Of a stretch of 64,000 bases of DNA, positions 24,727 through 35,174 are shown in pieces (the first letter of the stretch is position 1; every line of letters begins with the position of its first letter). Under the pieces are notes generated by a model. The model saw nothing but the letters and a program-made list of their open reading frames with translations. It did no database searches and was not told the DNA's origin. The stretch is from NCBI GenBank assembly GCA_035548675.1, contig DASZSJ010000016.1:1-64000 (forward strand), in the 5' to 3' direction. Origin of the DNA: VRUE01 sp035548675 (GTDB lineage Bacteria; Actinomycetota; Thermoleophilia; Solirubrobacterales; 70-9). The position numbers and the translations under genes were made by a program.

Positions 24727-24935
24727 CTCTTCAACTCTTTCTCCACGTCTATCCCCCGCTCACGCGCGACCGTCAGCAACCTGGCAACGTCGCGCTTGGC
24801 CTGCCCCACGCGGGCGGTGTTCTCGAGCTCTCCCGTCGCCTGGCGGAAGCGAAGGTTGAACTTCTCCTCCTTGGCGTCGATCAGCTTCGCGATCAGCTCG
24901 TCGTCTTTGAGGTCGTGTACCTCCGCTGCCTTCAC
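24723..24935 (-). CDS. rpmC: 50S ribosomal protein L29
   Basis: 70 aa from GTG: MKAAEVHDLKDDELIAKLID, then KFNLRFRQATGELENTARV and KRDVARLLTVARERG. A short two-helix protein near the tunnel exit. The GTG overlaps the rplP stop by 4 bp; longer frames upstream are shadows of rplP. Confidence 0.96.
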   Translation of the reverse strand: MKAAEVHDLKDDELIAKLIDAKEEKFNLRFRQATGELENTARVGQAKRDVARLLTVARERGIDVEKELKR

Positions 24936-25354
24936 TGCGCCTCGACCCCCTCGCGCCTGACGAACTTGGTCTTGACCGGAAGCTTGTGGCCGGCGAGGCG
25001 CAGGGCCTCGCGGGCGAGGTCCTCGGGCACCCCGGCCAACTCGAACATCACCTTGCCGGGCTTGACCACGGCGACCCAGCCCTCCGGGTTGCCCTTGCCC
25101 GAGCCCATGCGGGTCTCGGCGGGCTTCTTCGTGTAGGGCTTGTCGGGGAAGACGTTGATCCAGACCTTGCCGCCACGTTTGATCTTGCGGGTCATCGCCA
25201 CGCGGGCGGCCTCGATCTGGCGATTGGTGATCCAGCCGCGGTCCAGGGACTTCAGCCCGTACTCGCCGAAGGCGACCGTGCTGCCGCCCTTGGTGTTGCC
25301 GCGCATGCGGCCGCGCATCTGCTTGCGGTGCTTGACCCGCTTCGGCATCAGCAT
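24932..25354 (-). CDS. rplP: 50S ribosomal protein L16
   Basis: 140 aa: MLMPKRVKHRKQMRGRMRGN, GEYGLKSLDRGWITNRQIEA, WINVFPDKPYTKKPAETRMG. The family binds 23S rRNA near the A site. The ATG at 25354 overlaps the rpsC TGA; the second ATG (25348) is an alternative two codons in. Confidence 0.97.
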   Translation of the reverse strand: MLMPKRVKHRKQMRGRMRGNTKGGSTVAFGEYGLKSLDRGWITNRQIEAARVAMTRKIKRGGKVWINVFPDKPYTKKPAETRMGSGKGNPEGWVAVVKPGKVMFELAGVPEDLAREALRLAGHKLPVKTKFVRREGVEAQ

Positions 25355-26124
25355 CAGCGACCGCCTCCACGCGGGCCGCCGCGGCCGCGATCGCCACCGC
25401 GGCCGCCGCCACGACCGCCGCGATCTCCGGGTGGACGACCGCCGCGCTGGCCGCCCTGCACCGGCGCGCTGTCCTCCTCGGCGAGCTGGTCGCGGAAGCC
25501 CTCGGGCATCACCTCGCCCTTGTTGATCCAGCACTTGACGCCGATCCGGCCGGTCGTAGTGCGCGCCTCGTAGAAGCCGTAGTCGATGTTGGCGCGCAGG
25601 GTGTGGAGCGGCACGCGGCCGTCCGAGTAACCCTCGGTGCGCGCCATCTCGGCGCCGCCGAGGCGGCCGGAGACCTGGACCTTCACGCCTTTGGCGCCAG
25701 AGCGCATCGCCGAGGTGAGCGCGCGTTTCATCGCGCGGCGGAAGGCGACGCGGTTCTGCAGCTGCTCGGCGATCGACTGGGCGACCAGTTTGGCGTCGAG
25801 CTCGGGGCGCTTGACCTCGCGGATGTTCACCTTCACCGGTTTGCCGGTCAGCTTGTGCAGGTCTTTGCGCAGCGCGTCGACTTCGGAGCCCGACTTGCCG
25901 ATCACGATGCCGGGGCGGGCCGTGTGGATGTCGACCGCGATCTCGCCGTGACGCTCGATCGTGATGTTCGAGAGACCGGCGTGCGCGAGCTTGTTCTCGA
26001 TGTGCTCGCGGATCCTCAGGTCCTCGTTGAGCACGTCGGAGAAGTCTTTCTCCTCGAACCAGTTGGACTTCCAGTCCTGGATGTAGCCGACGCGGAAGCC
26101 GCCGGGGTGGATCTTCTGTCCCAT
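25354..26124 (-). CDS. rpsC: 30S ribosomal protein S3
   Basis: 256 aa. The KH domain is evident (RPGIVIGKSGSEVDALRKDL) and the C-terminal domain has the conserved GRLGGAEMARTEGYSDGRVP. The last roughly 35 residues are a Gly/Arg-rich tail (GGRGGGRGGDRGRGG), likely an RNA-binding extension. The start codon is separated by one base from the right arm of repeat E1, with no ordinary Shine-Dalgarno other than GGCGGG in that arm. Confidence 0.97.
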   Translation of the reverse strand: MGQKIHPGGFRVGYIQDWKSNWFEEKDFSDVLNEDLRIREHIENKLAHAGLSNITIERHGEIAVDIHTARPGIVIGKSGSEVDALRKDLHKLTGKPVKVNIREVKRPELDAKLVAQSIAEQLQNRVAFRRAMKRALTSAMRSGAKGVKVQVSGRLGGAEMARTEGYSDGRVPLHTLRANIDYGFYEARTTTGRIGVKCWINKGEVMPEGFRDQLAEEDSAPVQGGQRGGRPPGDRGGRGGGRGGDRGRGGPRGGGR

Positions 26125-26125
26125 T

Positions 26126-26290
26126 AGATGCCCGCCTTCCTGGCCGAGTGCGCCTGGGGGCGCGGCTGGTCGAGCAGATCAAGGACGCAGGGTGCAGCCT
26201 TTGCTGGAGGCAAAGGCAAACCCGAGGACGCAGAGATGCGATGCGCCAGACGCGGCATCCAGGTGTGCTCGGTCGGGGAGGCGGGCATCT
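26126..26290 (-). repeat. Structured repeat family E, copy E1 (rplV-rpsC gap)
   Basis: Perfect 12-bp outer arms AGATGCCCGCCT (26126-26137) and AGGCGGGCATCT (26279-26290) close a roughly 165-nt element that fills the whole intercistronic gap. Inside, on the plus strand, are GAGCAGATCAAGGACGCAGG, a hairpin GCCTTTGC/GCAAAGGC and CCGAGGACGCAGAG. The right arm overlaps the first base of the rplV stop codon as read here, and the left arm abuts the rpsC ATG. Confidence 0.85.
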
Positions 26291-26658
26291 TAGTCTTCCT
26301 CTTCGTCGGGGCTGAGCGCAACGGCGATGTGGCTGGTGCGCTTGTTGATCCGCGAGGCGCGGCCGAGCGCGCGCGGGCGGTAGCGGCGCAGCGTCGGGCC
26401 TTCGTCGACGGTGATCTCGGCAATCTTCATCTCGTCGGCGATCAGGTCGTGGTTGTTCTCGGCGTTGGCCGCAGCCGACTCGATCAGCTTGCTGATGTCC
26501 TCGGCGGCGCCGCGCGGCGAAAACGCGAGCAGCGCCCTGGCCTGCTCGATGTGCAGGCCGCGGACCTGGTCGGCGACGAGGCGCGCCTTGCGCGGCGCGA
26601 CGCGCACGTAGCGGGAGCTGGCGCGGACGACGATCTGCGGCTCGGCCACGTTACTCAC
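26290..26658 (-). CDS. rplV: 50S ribosomal protein L22
   Basis: 122 aa: VRASSRYVRVAPRKARLVAD, AAANAENNHDLIADEMKIAE and RRYRPRALGRASRINKRTSH (the beta-hairpin that lines the exit tunnel). The start overlaps rpsS by 8 bp. In most operons rpsC follows within a few bases; here repeat E1 intervenes. Confidence 0.97.
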   Translation of the reverse strand: MSNVAEPQIVVRASSRYVRVAPRKARLVADQVRGLHIEQARALLAFSPRGAAEDISKLIESAAANAENNHDLIADEMKIAEITVDEGPTLRRYRPRALGRASRINKRTSHIAVALSPDEEED

Positions 26659-26923
26659 CCTTGCCCGTGCCGGAGTGGGAGCGGAAGGTGCGGGTCGGCG
26701 CGAACTCGCCCAGCTTGTGGCCGACCATCGACTCGGAGATGAAGACGGGGACGTGCTTGCGCCCGTCGTGGACGGCGATCGTGTGGCCGACCATGTCGGG
26801 GAAGACCGTCGAGCTGCGCGACCAGGTCTTCAGCATCTGCTTCTGGCCGGACTCGTTCATCGCGGCGACGCGCTTCATCAGCGCCTCCTCCACGAACGGC
26901 CCCTTTTTCGTCGAGCGTCCCAT
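26651..26923 (-). CDS. rpsS: 30S ribosomal protein S19
   Basis: 90 aa: MGRSTKKGPFVEEALMKRVA, WSRSSTVFPDMVGHTIAVHD and VGHKLGEFAPTRTFRSHSG. It binds the 3' domain of 16S rRNA at the head. It follows rplB by 9 bp and overlaps rplV. Confidence 0.98.
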   Translation of the reverse strand: MGRSTKKGPFVEEALMKRVAAMNESGQKQMLKTWSRSSTVFPDMVGHTIAVHDGRKHVPVFISESMVGHKLGEFAPTRTFRSHSGTGKGE

Positions 26924-26932
26924 GGCCTTGGC

Positions 26933-27775
26933 CTACCTCTTCTTCTTTCCGCGGCGACGGCCGCGCACGATGTAGCGGTCGGACTGCTTGCCCTTCTTGC
27001 GGGTGCGGTAACCGAGGGTCGGCTTGCCCCAGGGGGTCACGGGGTGGCCGCCGGGCGTGTGGTGCGCCTCGCCGCCGCCGTGCGGGTGGTCAACGGGGTT
27101 CATCGCGACGCCGCGGGTCTGCGGGCGCTTGCCCTTGTGGCGGTTGCGGCCGGCCTTGCCGATCTTGACGTTCTGGTGCTCGGCGTTGGAGAGCACGCCA
27201 ACGGTGGCGCGGCACTCGGCCCGCACCAGGCGCATCTCCGAGGAGGGCAGGCGCAGTGTCACCATCTCCCCCTCCTTCGCCGCCAGCTGGATCGAGGTCC
27301 CCGCCGAGCGGCCGAGCTTGCCGCCCTGGCCGGGGGTGAGCTCGACGTTGTGAACGATCGTGCCGGTCGGCATCTCGCCGAGCGCCAGCGCGTTGCCCGG
27401 TTTGATGTCGGCGCCGGGACCGGACTGGACCGTGTCGCCGACCGCGATCTGCGCCGGCGCGAGGATGTAGCGCTTCTCGCCGTCGGCGTAGTGGAGCAGG
27501 GCGATGTAGCAGCTGCGGTTGGGGTCGTACTCGACCGTCGCCACTTTGGCCGGCACGCCGTCCTTGAGCCGCTTGAAGTCGATTTGGCGGTAGCGCCGCT
27601 TGGCGCCGCCGCCACGGTGGCGCGCGGTGACGCGGCCGTTGGCGTTGCGGCCGCCGGACTTGCGCAGCCCATCGGTCAGCTTGCGCTCGGGGCTGGAGGC
27701 GGTCAGCTGCTCGCGCAACGGGTAGGTCGCGAAGCGGCGTCCCGGGCTGGTCGGTTTTGTTTTGCGGTTCGGCAT
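26933..27775 (-). CDS. rplB: 50S ribosomal protein L2
   Basis: 280 aa: KPTSPGRRFATYPLREQL, TARHRGGGAKRRYRQIDFKR and the C-terminal MNPVDHPHGGGEAHHTPGG block, which approaches the peptidyl transferase centre. It is required for subunit association. It follows rplW by 9 bp. Confidence 0.98.
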   Translation of the reverse strand: MPNRKTKPTSPGRRFATYPLREQLTASSPERKLTDGLRKSGGRNANGRVTARHRGGGAKRRYRQIDFKRLKDGVPAKVATVEYDPNRSCYIALLHYADGEKRYILAPAQIAVGDTVQSGPGADIKPGNALALGEMPTGTIVHNVELTPGQGGKLGRSAGTSIQLAAKEGEMVTLRLPSSEMRLVRAECRATVGVLSNAEHQNVKIGKAGRNRHKGKRPQTRGVAMNPVDHPHGGGEAHHTPGGHPVTPWGKPTLGYRTRKKGKQSDRYIVRGRRRGKKKR

Positions 27776-27784
27776 CCCTTGGTC

Positions 27785-28078
27785 CTATGCGGTCTCTGCG
27801 CCCTGGAACAGCTCGATCTGCTCGCCGGGGGCGAGCTGGACGATGGCCTTCTTCCAGCCGCGCGTCTTGCCCTGGTGCAGGCCGCGCCGCTTGGGCTTGG
27901 GCCGCACCTTGGCGGTGCGCACGGCGGCCACCTTGACGTCGAAGATCTCTTCCACGGCGCTGGCGATCTGGGTCTTGTGAGCCCGATCGTCGACGCGGAA
28001 GGTGTACTTGCCCTCGCCGATCAGCGCGTAGCTCTTCTCGGATACGACCGGGCGGATGATCGTCGTGCGGGCGTCCAT
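27785..28078 (-). CDS. rplW: 50S ribosomal protein L23
   Basis: 97 aa: MDARTTIIRPVVSEKSYALI, YTFRVDDRAHKTQIASAVEE, then the basic RPKPKRRGLHQGKTRGWKKA loop. It forms the docking site for trigger factor and SRP at the tunnel exit. The ATG overlaps the rplD stop by one base; longer upstream frames are shadows. Confidence 0.97.
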   Translation of the reverse strand: MDARTTIIRPVVSEKSYALIGEGKYTFRVDDRAHKTQIASAVEEIFDVKVAAVRTAKVRPKPKRRGLHQGKTRGWKKAIVQLAPGEQIELFQGAETA

Positions 28079-28695
28079 CAGACCAGTCTCTCCTGCAGCT
28101 TCTCGATCGCCTTCTCGGAAACGACCAGGGAGGCGGCGCCGATCACGTCGGCGACGCCGACGGCGCTCACCTCGGCGACCTCGACCCGCTCGATGTTGCG
28201 GAAGCTCTTGGCGGCGCCGCCCTCCTCGGGGGCGAGCACGATCAGGGTCGAGCGGCGGGCACCCCACTTGTCGAGCGCGGCGGCCGCGGTCTTGGTCGAG
28301 GGCGTCTCGAAGTCGGCGGCGTCGAGCACGGCGACGCTGTCGCGCTCGGCGTGGACGGAGAGGGCCGAGCGCAGCGCCTTGCGCCGCGCCTTGCGGTTGA
28401 CCTTGACCGTGTAGTGGCGCGGCTTGGGACCGAAGGCGGTGCCGCCGCCGTAGCGGGTCGGCGAGCTGAGCGCGCCGACGCGAGCGCGGCCGGTGCCCTT
28501 CTGGCGCCAGGCCTTGGCGCCGGTCATCGCGACCTCGCCGCGGGTCAGGGTCGAGGAAGAGCCCTGGCGGCGGGAGGCGAGGTCGGCCCGCGCCGCCTCG
28601 TCGACCAGCGAGTGATGGAAGGGCTCGGCGAAGAGCTCTTTGGGCAGGTCGGCCTTGGTCGTCTTGCCGAGCACGGTCGCTTTGGTGCTAGCCAT
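28078..28695 (-). CDS. rplD: 50S ribosomal protein L4
   Basis: 205 aa. The extended loop KAWRQKGTGRARVGALSSPT and GGGTAFGPKPRHYTVKVNRK are diagnostic. It lines the exit tunnel and in E. coli represses the S10 operon. It overlaps rplC by 8 bp. Confidence 0.98.
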   Translation of the reverse strand: MASTKATVLGKTTKADLPKELFAEPFHHSLVDEAARADLASRRQGSSSTLTRGEVAMTGAKAWRQKGTGRARVGALSSPTRYGGGTAFGPKPRHYTVKVNRKARRKALRSALSVHAERDSVAVLDAADFETPSTKTAAAALDKWGARRSTLIVLAPEEGGAAKSFRNIERVEVAEVSAVGVADVIGAASLVVSEKAIEKLQERLV

Positions 28696-29317
28696 CGGTC
28701 CTCACCTCGACCATCGCGTTGCGCGAGCCCGGGACCGAGCCCTTGATCAGCAGCAGGTTCTTCTCGGCGTCGACCTGGGCGACCTCGAGGCCCTTCTGGG
28801 TGACCCGCTTGTTGCCCATCTGCCCCGGCATCCGCATGCCCTTGAAGACGCGGGCGGGGAAGGTGCTGGCGCCGATCGAGCCCGGGGCGCGCACGTTGTG
28901 CGAGCCGTGGGTGACCGGGCCGCGGCTGAAGTTGTGGCGCTTGATGCCGCCCTGGAAGCCCTTGCCGATCGAGATCCCGGAGACCTTGACCTTCTGACCC
29001 GCCTCGAAGGAGCCGACGGTGACGTCGTCGCCGATCTTGGGACCCTCCTCGGCGCCGAGGTCCTCGTCGCGGAACTCGACCAGGTGGCGCATCGGCGCCG
29101 CGCCGGCCTTCTTCAGGTGGCCTTCCTCGGCCTTGCTCAGCTTGCCCTGCTTGGTCTCGCCAAAGGCGAGCTGGACGGCGGCATAGCCGTCGCGCTCGGG
29201 CTCGCGCACCGCCGTCACCTTGCAGGGACCGGCTTCGATCACCGTGACCGGGATCACCACGCCGTCCTCGCCGAAGACCTGCGTCATGCCGAGCTTCTTG
29301 CCGAGGATCGCGGCCAT
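28688..29317 (-). CDS. rplC: 50S ribosomal protein L3
   Basis: 209 aa: LGKKLGMTQVFGEDGVVIPV, IGKGFQGGIKRHNFSRGPVT (loop with the conserved methylation-site region) and PGQMGNKRVTQKGLEVAQVD. It is an early 50S assembly protein close to the peptidyl transferase centre. It is 4 bp after rpsJ. Confidence 0.98.
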   Translation of the reverse strand: MAAILGKKLGMTQVFGEDGVVIPVTVIEAGPCKVTAVREPERDGYAAVQLAFGETKQGKLSKAEEGHLKKAGAAPMRHLVEFRDEDLGAEEGPKIGDDVTVGSFEAGQKVKVSGISIGKGFQGGIKRHNFSRGPVTHGSHNVRAPGSIGASTFPARVFKGMRMPGQMGNKRVTQKGLEVAQVDAEKNLLLIKGSVPGSRNAMVEVRTDG

Positions 29318-29321
29318 CGTC

Positions 29322-29642
29322 CTACAGTCGGATCTCGATGTCGACGCCGGCGGGCAGCGAGTCGAGGCGCTGCAGCGAGTCGACGGTTTTCGGCGAGGGC
29401 TGGAGGATGTCGATCAGGCGCTTGTGGGTGCGCATCTCGAAGTGCTCGCGCGAGTCCTTGTCCTTGAAGGGGGAGCGGATCACGCAGTAGACGTTCTTCT
29501 CGGTCGGCAACGGCACCGGGCCGGAGACGCTGGCGCCGGTCCGCTCCGCGGTCTCGACGATCTCGCGGGCAGCCCGGTCTATGGCGTCGTGGTCGTACGC
29601 CTTCAACCGGATCCGGATTTTCTGTGCTGCTATCGCTGCCAC
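29322..29642 (-). CDS. rpsJ: 30S ribosomal protein S10
   Basis: About 106 aa: AAQKIRIRLKAYDHDAIDRA, ASVSGPVPLPTEKNVYCVIR and THKRLIDILQPSPKTVDSLQ. S10 also acts as NusE in antitermination. The frame is open to an ATG at 29684, adding 14 residues (RGKARGEDERIRK). I prefer the GTG at 29642 by family length, but GGAGAAG upstream leaves the start uncertain. It is the first gene of the S10 block. Confidence 0.95.
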   Translation of the reverse strand: MAAIAAQKIRIRLKAYDHDAIDRAAREIVETAERTGASVSGPVPLPTEKNVYCVIRSPFKDKDSREHFEMRTHKRLIDILQPSPKTVDSLQRLDSLPAGVDIEIRL

Positions 29643-29684
29643 TTTTCGAATTCTCTCGTCTTCTCCGCGCGCCTTACCGCGCAT

Positions 29685-29801
29685 AAAGGGCGGGGCCCCT
29701 TTTAGGTGGGGCGCCGCCCCGGTCGTATGTCCTTTTGCAGTTGTCTCGCTGCCCGCGGGCAGCGAAAGGGCGGACCCGAAGGCCCGCCCAGGAGTGAATT
29801 G
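29685..29801 (-). other. tuf-rpsJ intergenic region
   Basis: 117 bp. On the minus strand it starts with the tuf terminator (29764-29789), then a 16-nt palindrome GCTGCCCGCGGGCAGC and further GC-rich hairpins (GGGGCGGCGCCCC) before rpsJ. The S10 operon promoter is probably here, but I could not assign -10 or -35 boxes. Confidence 0.35.
29764..29789 (-). terminator. Intrinsic terminator after tuf
   Basis: The minus strand reads GGGCGGGCC, TTCG tetraloop, GGTCCGCCC, then TTTCG. A 9-bp GC-rich stem with a stable tetraloop and a short U run begins 12 nt after the tuf stop codon. Confidence 0.6.
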
Positions 29802-30989
<1,188 letters not shown>

Positions 30990-31134
30990 CTCTCTCCGTT
31001 TCTACCTTTCGAAGTTGGGGTTCTGTCTGGCTTGCTTGTTTAAGTCTTGGGGGCGCTGCGCGGCAGCTCGATTTACGCTGCCTGCGGGCGAACCCGGGAA
31101 ATATAGCTAGAACGACGCTGCGGTCCGGTCTCGC
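30990..31134 (-). promoter_or_regulatory. fusA-tuf intergenic region with a possible tuf promoter
   Basis: 145 bp. On the minus strand a TATATT -10-like box lies at 31100-31105, about 110 nt before the tuf ATG, leaving a leader that contains paired GC-rich segments. No good -35 was seen. A separate tuf promoter between fusA and tuf is common in other bacteria. Confidence 0.35.
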
Positions 31135-33246
<2,112 letters not shown>

Positions 33247-33327
33247 GGTTCCTAAGGTAAGGGTTTGGTTGTGAAACGGGGACGAAACAAACGCGAGCGA
33301 TCTGGCAAGGGCCGGGATCGGCGCATG

Positions 33328-33346
33328 AAAAAGGCCCTCGCGGGCC
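33328..33346 (-). terminator. Terminator-like hairpin in the fusA leader
   Basis: The minus strand reads GGCCC, GCGA tetraloop, GGGCC, TTTTT, a compact intrinsic-terminator signature 82 nt before the fusA ATG. Upstream, a TATCAT -10-like box lies at 33403-33408 on the same strand, so the hairpin would be in the transcribed leader. It overlaps the start region of the divergent membrane-protein gene. Confidence 0.5.
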
Positions 33347-33402
33347 CGGCGAAACGAACTCCGAAAAAACGTAAGTCGAAAAAGCTGCCTGAGCGACGCG
33401 CG

Positions 33403-34275
33403 ATGATAGCAGCGGCGCGGCGTCGCATCGGCGCGGTTCTCGCCGCCGCCGCGAAGCGGACCCGGCAGCTCGATCGGGCGCTGGCGACGCGGATCGAGAA
33501 GGTGCGTCCCGTCCTGGTGCGAGCGATGCGCAGGGGGCGGCTGGGGGCGGTGCGGGCCTGGCGGGCGGCGGCCAAGCGCCTGCGGCCGGCCGCGGTCCTG
33601 CTGCTGCGGATCTTCTCGCGCGGCGAACGCCTGCTGCTGCGGGCTGGGGGCGCCTCGACGCGGGCGGCGACGCGGACCAGCGGCTGGCTGACGCCGGCGC
33701 GGGCGATCGCGGTGACCGTCCTCGGCGCCTCGGCCTGCCTGGCCGTCTCCCAGTTCGTCACCTACAGCAGCGTCGAGATCGGACAGCCGGGCTACGCCGG
33801 GCTGACGGCGGCGGCGCCGCCGACCGTCGGCGCCGAGGCCGCGGGCCAGGCCCACTCCTATTTGTTGCTGCCGCTGGCCTTGCTGGCGGCGATCGCGGCC
33901 CTGGCGGCGTTGCGCACCGAACGGCGCGCCATCGGCCGTGTCATCGCCCTGATCGGCCTCCTCAGCCTTGCCGTGATCCTGCTCGTCGACCTGCCGGCGG
34001 GGCAGGACGCCGGCGCCCAGGCGGCGCGCTTCTCGGGCGCCGAGGCGGTGCTCAAAGGTGGCTTCTACGCCGAGCTCGCGGCGGCGGCGGGGCTGCTCTT
34101 CGGCGGACTGCTCTACTATGCGCGGCCGTGCCGAATACCAATCAACTTGTCAGGAAGGGCCGCAAGCGCCCGAAGAAGAAGACGGCGACGCCGGGACTCA
34201 AGTCCTCGCAAGGCCGCAAGAAGGCGGTCGCGGCCCCGCAGCGCCGCGGCGTCTGCACCCGCGTCGCGACCGTAA
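33403..34275 (+). CDS. Predicted membrane protein of unknown function, 3' end overlapping rpsL
   Basis: 290 aa from ATG 33403 (MIAAARRRIG); the frame is also open from TTG 33265 with a very basic extension. A basic, helical N-terminal half (RRRIGAVLAAAAKRTRQLD) is followed by about four hydrophobic segments, including AIAVTVLGASACLAVSQFV and YLLLPLALLAAIAALAAL. There is no stop before rpsL, so the last roughly 49 codons (Arg/Ser-rich) are in another frame of rpsL, an overlap of about 148 bp. Either the overlap is real or the true C-terminus is disrupted. No family recognised. Confidence 0.5.
   Translation: MIAAARRRIGAVLAAAAKRTRQLDRALATRIEKVRPVLVRAMRRGRLGAVRAWRAAAKRLRPAAVLLLRIFSRGERLLLRAGGASTRAATRTSGWLTPARAIAVTVLGASACLAVSQFVTYSSVEIGQPGYAGLTAAAPPTVGAEAAGQAHSYLLLPLALLAAIAALAALRTERRAIGRVIALIGLLSLAVILLVDLPAGQDAGAQAARFSGAEAVLKGGFYAELAAAAGLLFGGLLYYARPCRIPINLSGRAASARRRRRRRRDSSPRKAARRRSRPRSAAASAPASRP
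34114..34119 (+). promoter_or_regulatory. Possible -10 box (TACTAT) for leaderless rpsL
   Basis: TACTAT ends 8 nt before the GTG start of rpsL and no Shine-Dalgarno is visible between them. This fits transcription starting at the start codon. The box lies inside the upstream membrane-protein gene. Confidence 0.4.
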
Positions 34276-34523
34276 CGCCGAAGAAGCCGAACTCGGCCCT
34301 GCGCAAGATCGCCCGTGTGCGCCTGACCAACGGGATGGAGGTCACCACCTACATCCCGGGCGAGGGTCACAACCTGCAGGAGCACTCCGTGGTCCTGGTC
34401 AGGGGTGGTCGCGTCAAGGACCTGCCGGGCGTCCGCTACAAGGTCGTGCGCGGGACGCTCGACGCGGCCGGCGTCTCCGACCGCAAGCAAGCCCGTTCGC
34501 GCTACGGCGTCAAGGCTTCCTAG
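34128..34523 (+). CDS. rpsL: 30S ribosomal protein S12
   Basis: 131 aa, GTG start: MPNTNQLVRKGRKRPKKKT, RRGVCTRVATVTPKKPNSAL, GEGHNLQEHSVVLVRGGRVK and LPGVRYKVVRGTLD. The lysines in PKKPNS and GRVKDLPG are the wild-type residues associated with streptomycin sensitivity. S12 sits at the decoding centre. The stop is followed directly by repeat E2, then rpsG. Confidence 0.98.
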   Translation: MPNTNQLVRKGRKRPKKKTATPGLKSSQGRKKAVAAPQRRGVCTRVATVTPKKPNSALRKIARVRLTNGMEVTTYIPGEGHNLQEHSVVLVRGGRVKDLPGVRYKVVRGTLDAAGVSDRKQARSRYGVKAS

Positions 34524-34690
34524 TAGATGTCCTCGCCCGCGACCCCGCACACCTGGATGACGCACCTGGCGCGGCGCAGCTCTGCGTCTTCGGGCTTGCC
34601 TTTGCAACCAGCAAAGGCTGCACCCTGCGTCCTTGATCTGCTTGGCCAGTCGCGCCCCCAGATGCACGCGGCCACGAACGAGGACATCTA
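34524..34690 (+). repeat. Structured repeat family E, copy E2 (rpsL-rpsG gap)
   Basis: It fills the whole gap from the base after the rpsL stop to the base before the rpsG ATG. Perfect 12-bp arms TAGATGTCCTCG (34524-34535) and CGAGGACATCTA (34679-34690) close it. Its reverse complement aligns along most of its length with E1: CCAAGCAGATCAAGGACGCA, hairpin GCCTTTGC/GCAAAGGC, CCGAAGACGCAGAG. The right arm contains GAGGA upstream of the rpsG ATG, so folding could hide the ribosome-binding site. Confidence 0.87.
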
Positions 34691-35161
34691 ATGCCGCGAC
34701 GTTCCGCCGCACAGATCCGCCCGGTCGAGCCCGACGCGCGCTTCCGCAACCGGCTCGTCCAGCAGCTGATCAACAAGGTGATGAGCGACGGCAAGAAGCA
34801 GCTTGCCGAGCGGATCGTCTACGACGCGCTGGCCCTGGTTGGCGAGCGCTCCGGCGAGGACGCGATCGAGACGCTGGAGGCGGCGATCAAACAGCTGACC
34901 CCGGTGCTCGAGGTCCGCTCCCGCCGGGTTGGCGGCGCCACCTACCAGGTGCCGGTCGAGGTGCCCGCGCGCCGCGCCCGCACCCTGGCCGTTCGCTGGC
35001 TCGTCGACTACGCCCGCGCCCGCCGCGAGTACTCGATGGCGGAGCGCCTCGCCGGTGAGATCCTCGACGCGACCCAGCAGCAGGGCGCTGCCTGGAAGCG
35101 CAAGGACGACATCTACCGGATGGCGCAGGCGAACAAGGCGTTCGCGCACTATCGCTGGTAG
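34691..35161 (+). CDS. rpsG: 30S ribosomal protein S7
   Basis: 156 aa: MPRRSAAQIRPVEPDARFRN, LVQQLINKVMSDGKKQLAER, RRVGGATYQVPVEVPARRAR and the C-terminal KRKDDIYRMAQANKAFAHYR. It nucleates assembly of the 30S head. In E. coli S7 binds the rpsL-rpsG intercistronic mRNA to repress its own translation; here that gap is occupied by E2. Confidence 0.98.
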   Translation: MPRRSAAQIRPVEPDARFRNRLVQQLINKVMSDGKKQLAERIVYDALALVGERSGEDAIETLEAAIKQLTPVLEVRSRRVGGATYQVPVEVPARRARTLAVRWLVDYARARREYSMAERLAGEILDATQQQGAAWKRKDDIYRMAQANKAFAHYRW

Positions 35162-35174
35162 TCCTCTCCGGCCC

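Noticed and set aside
33247..33855. Extended fusA start far upstream
   Set aside because: EF-G family start MARTFPLEKTRN is at 33246; upstream codons overlap the divergent gene and the leader hairpin.
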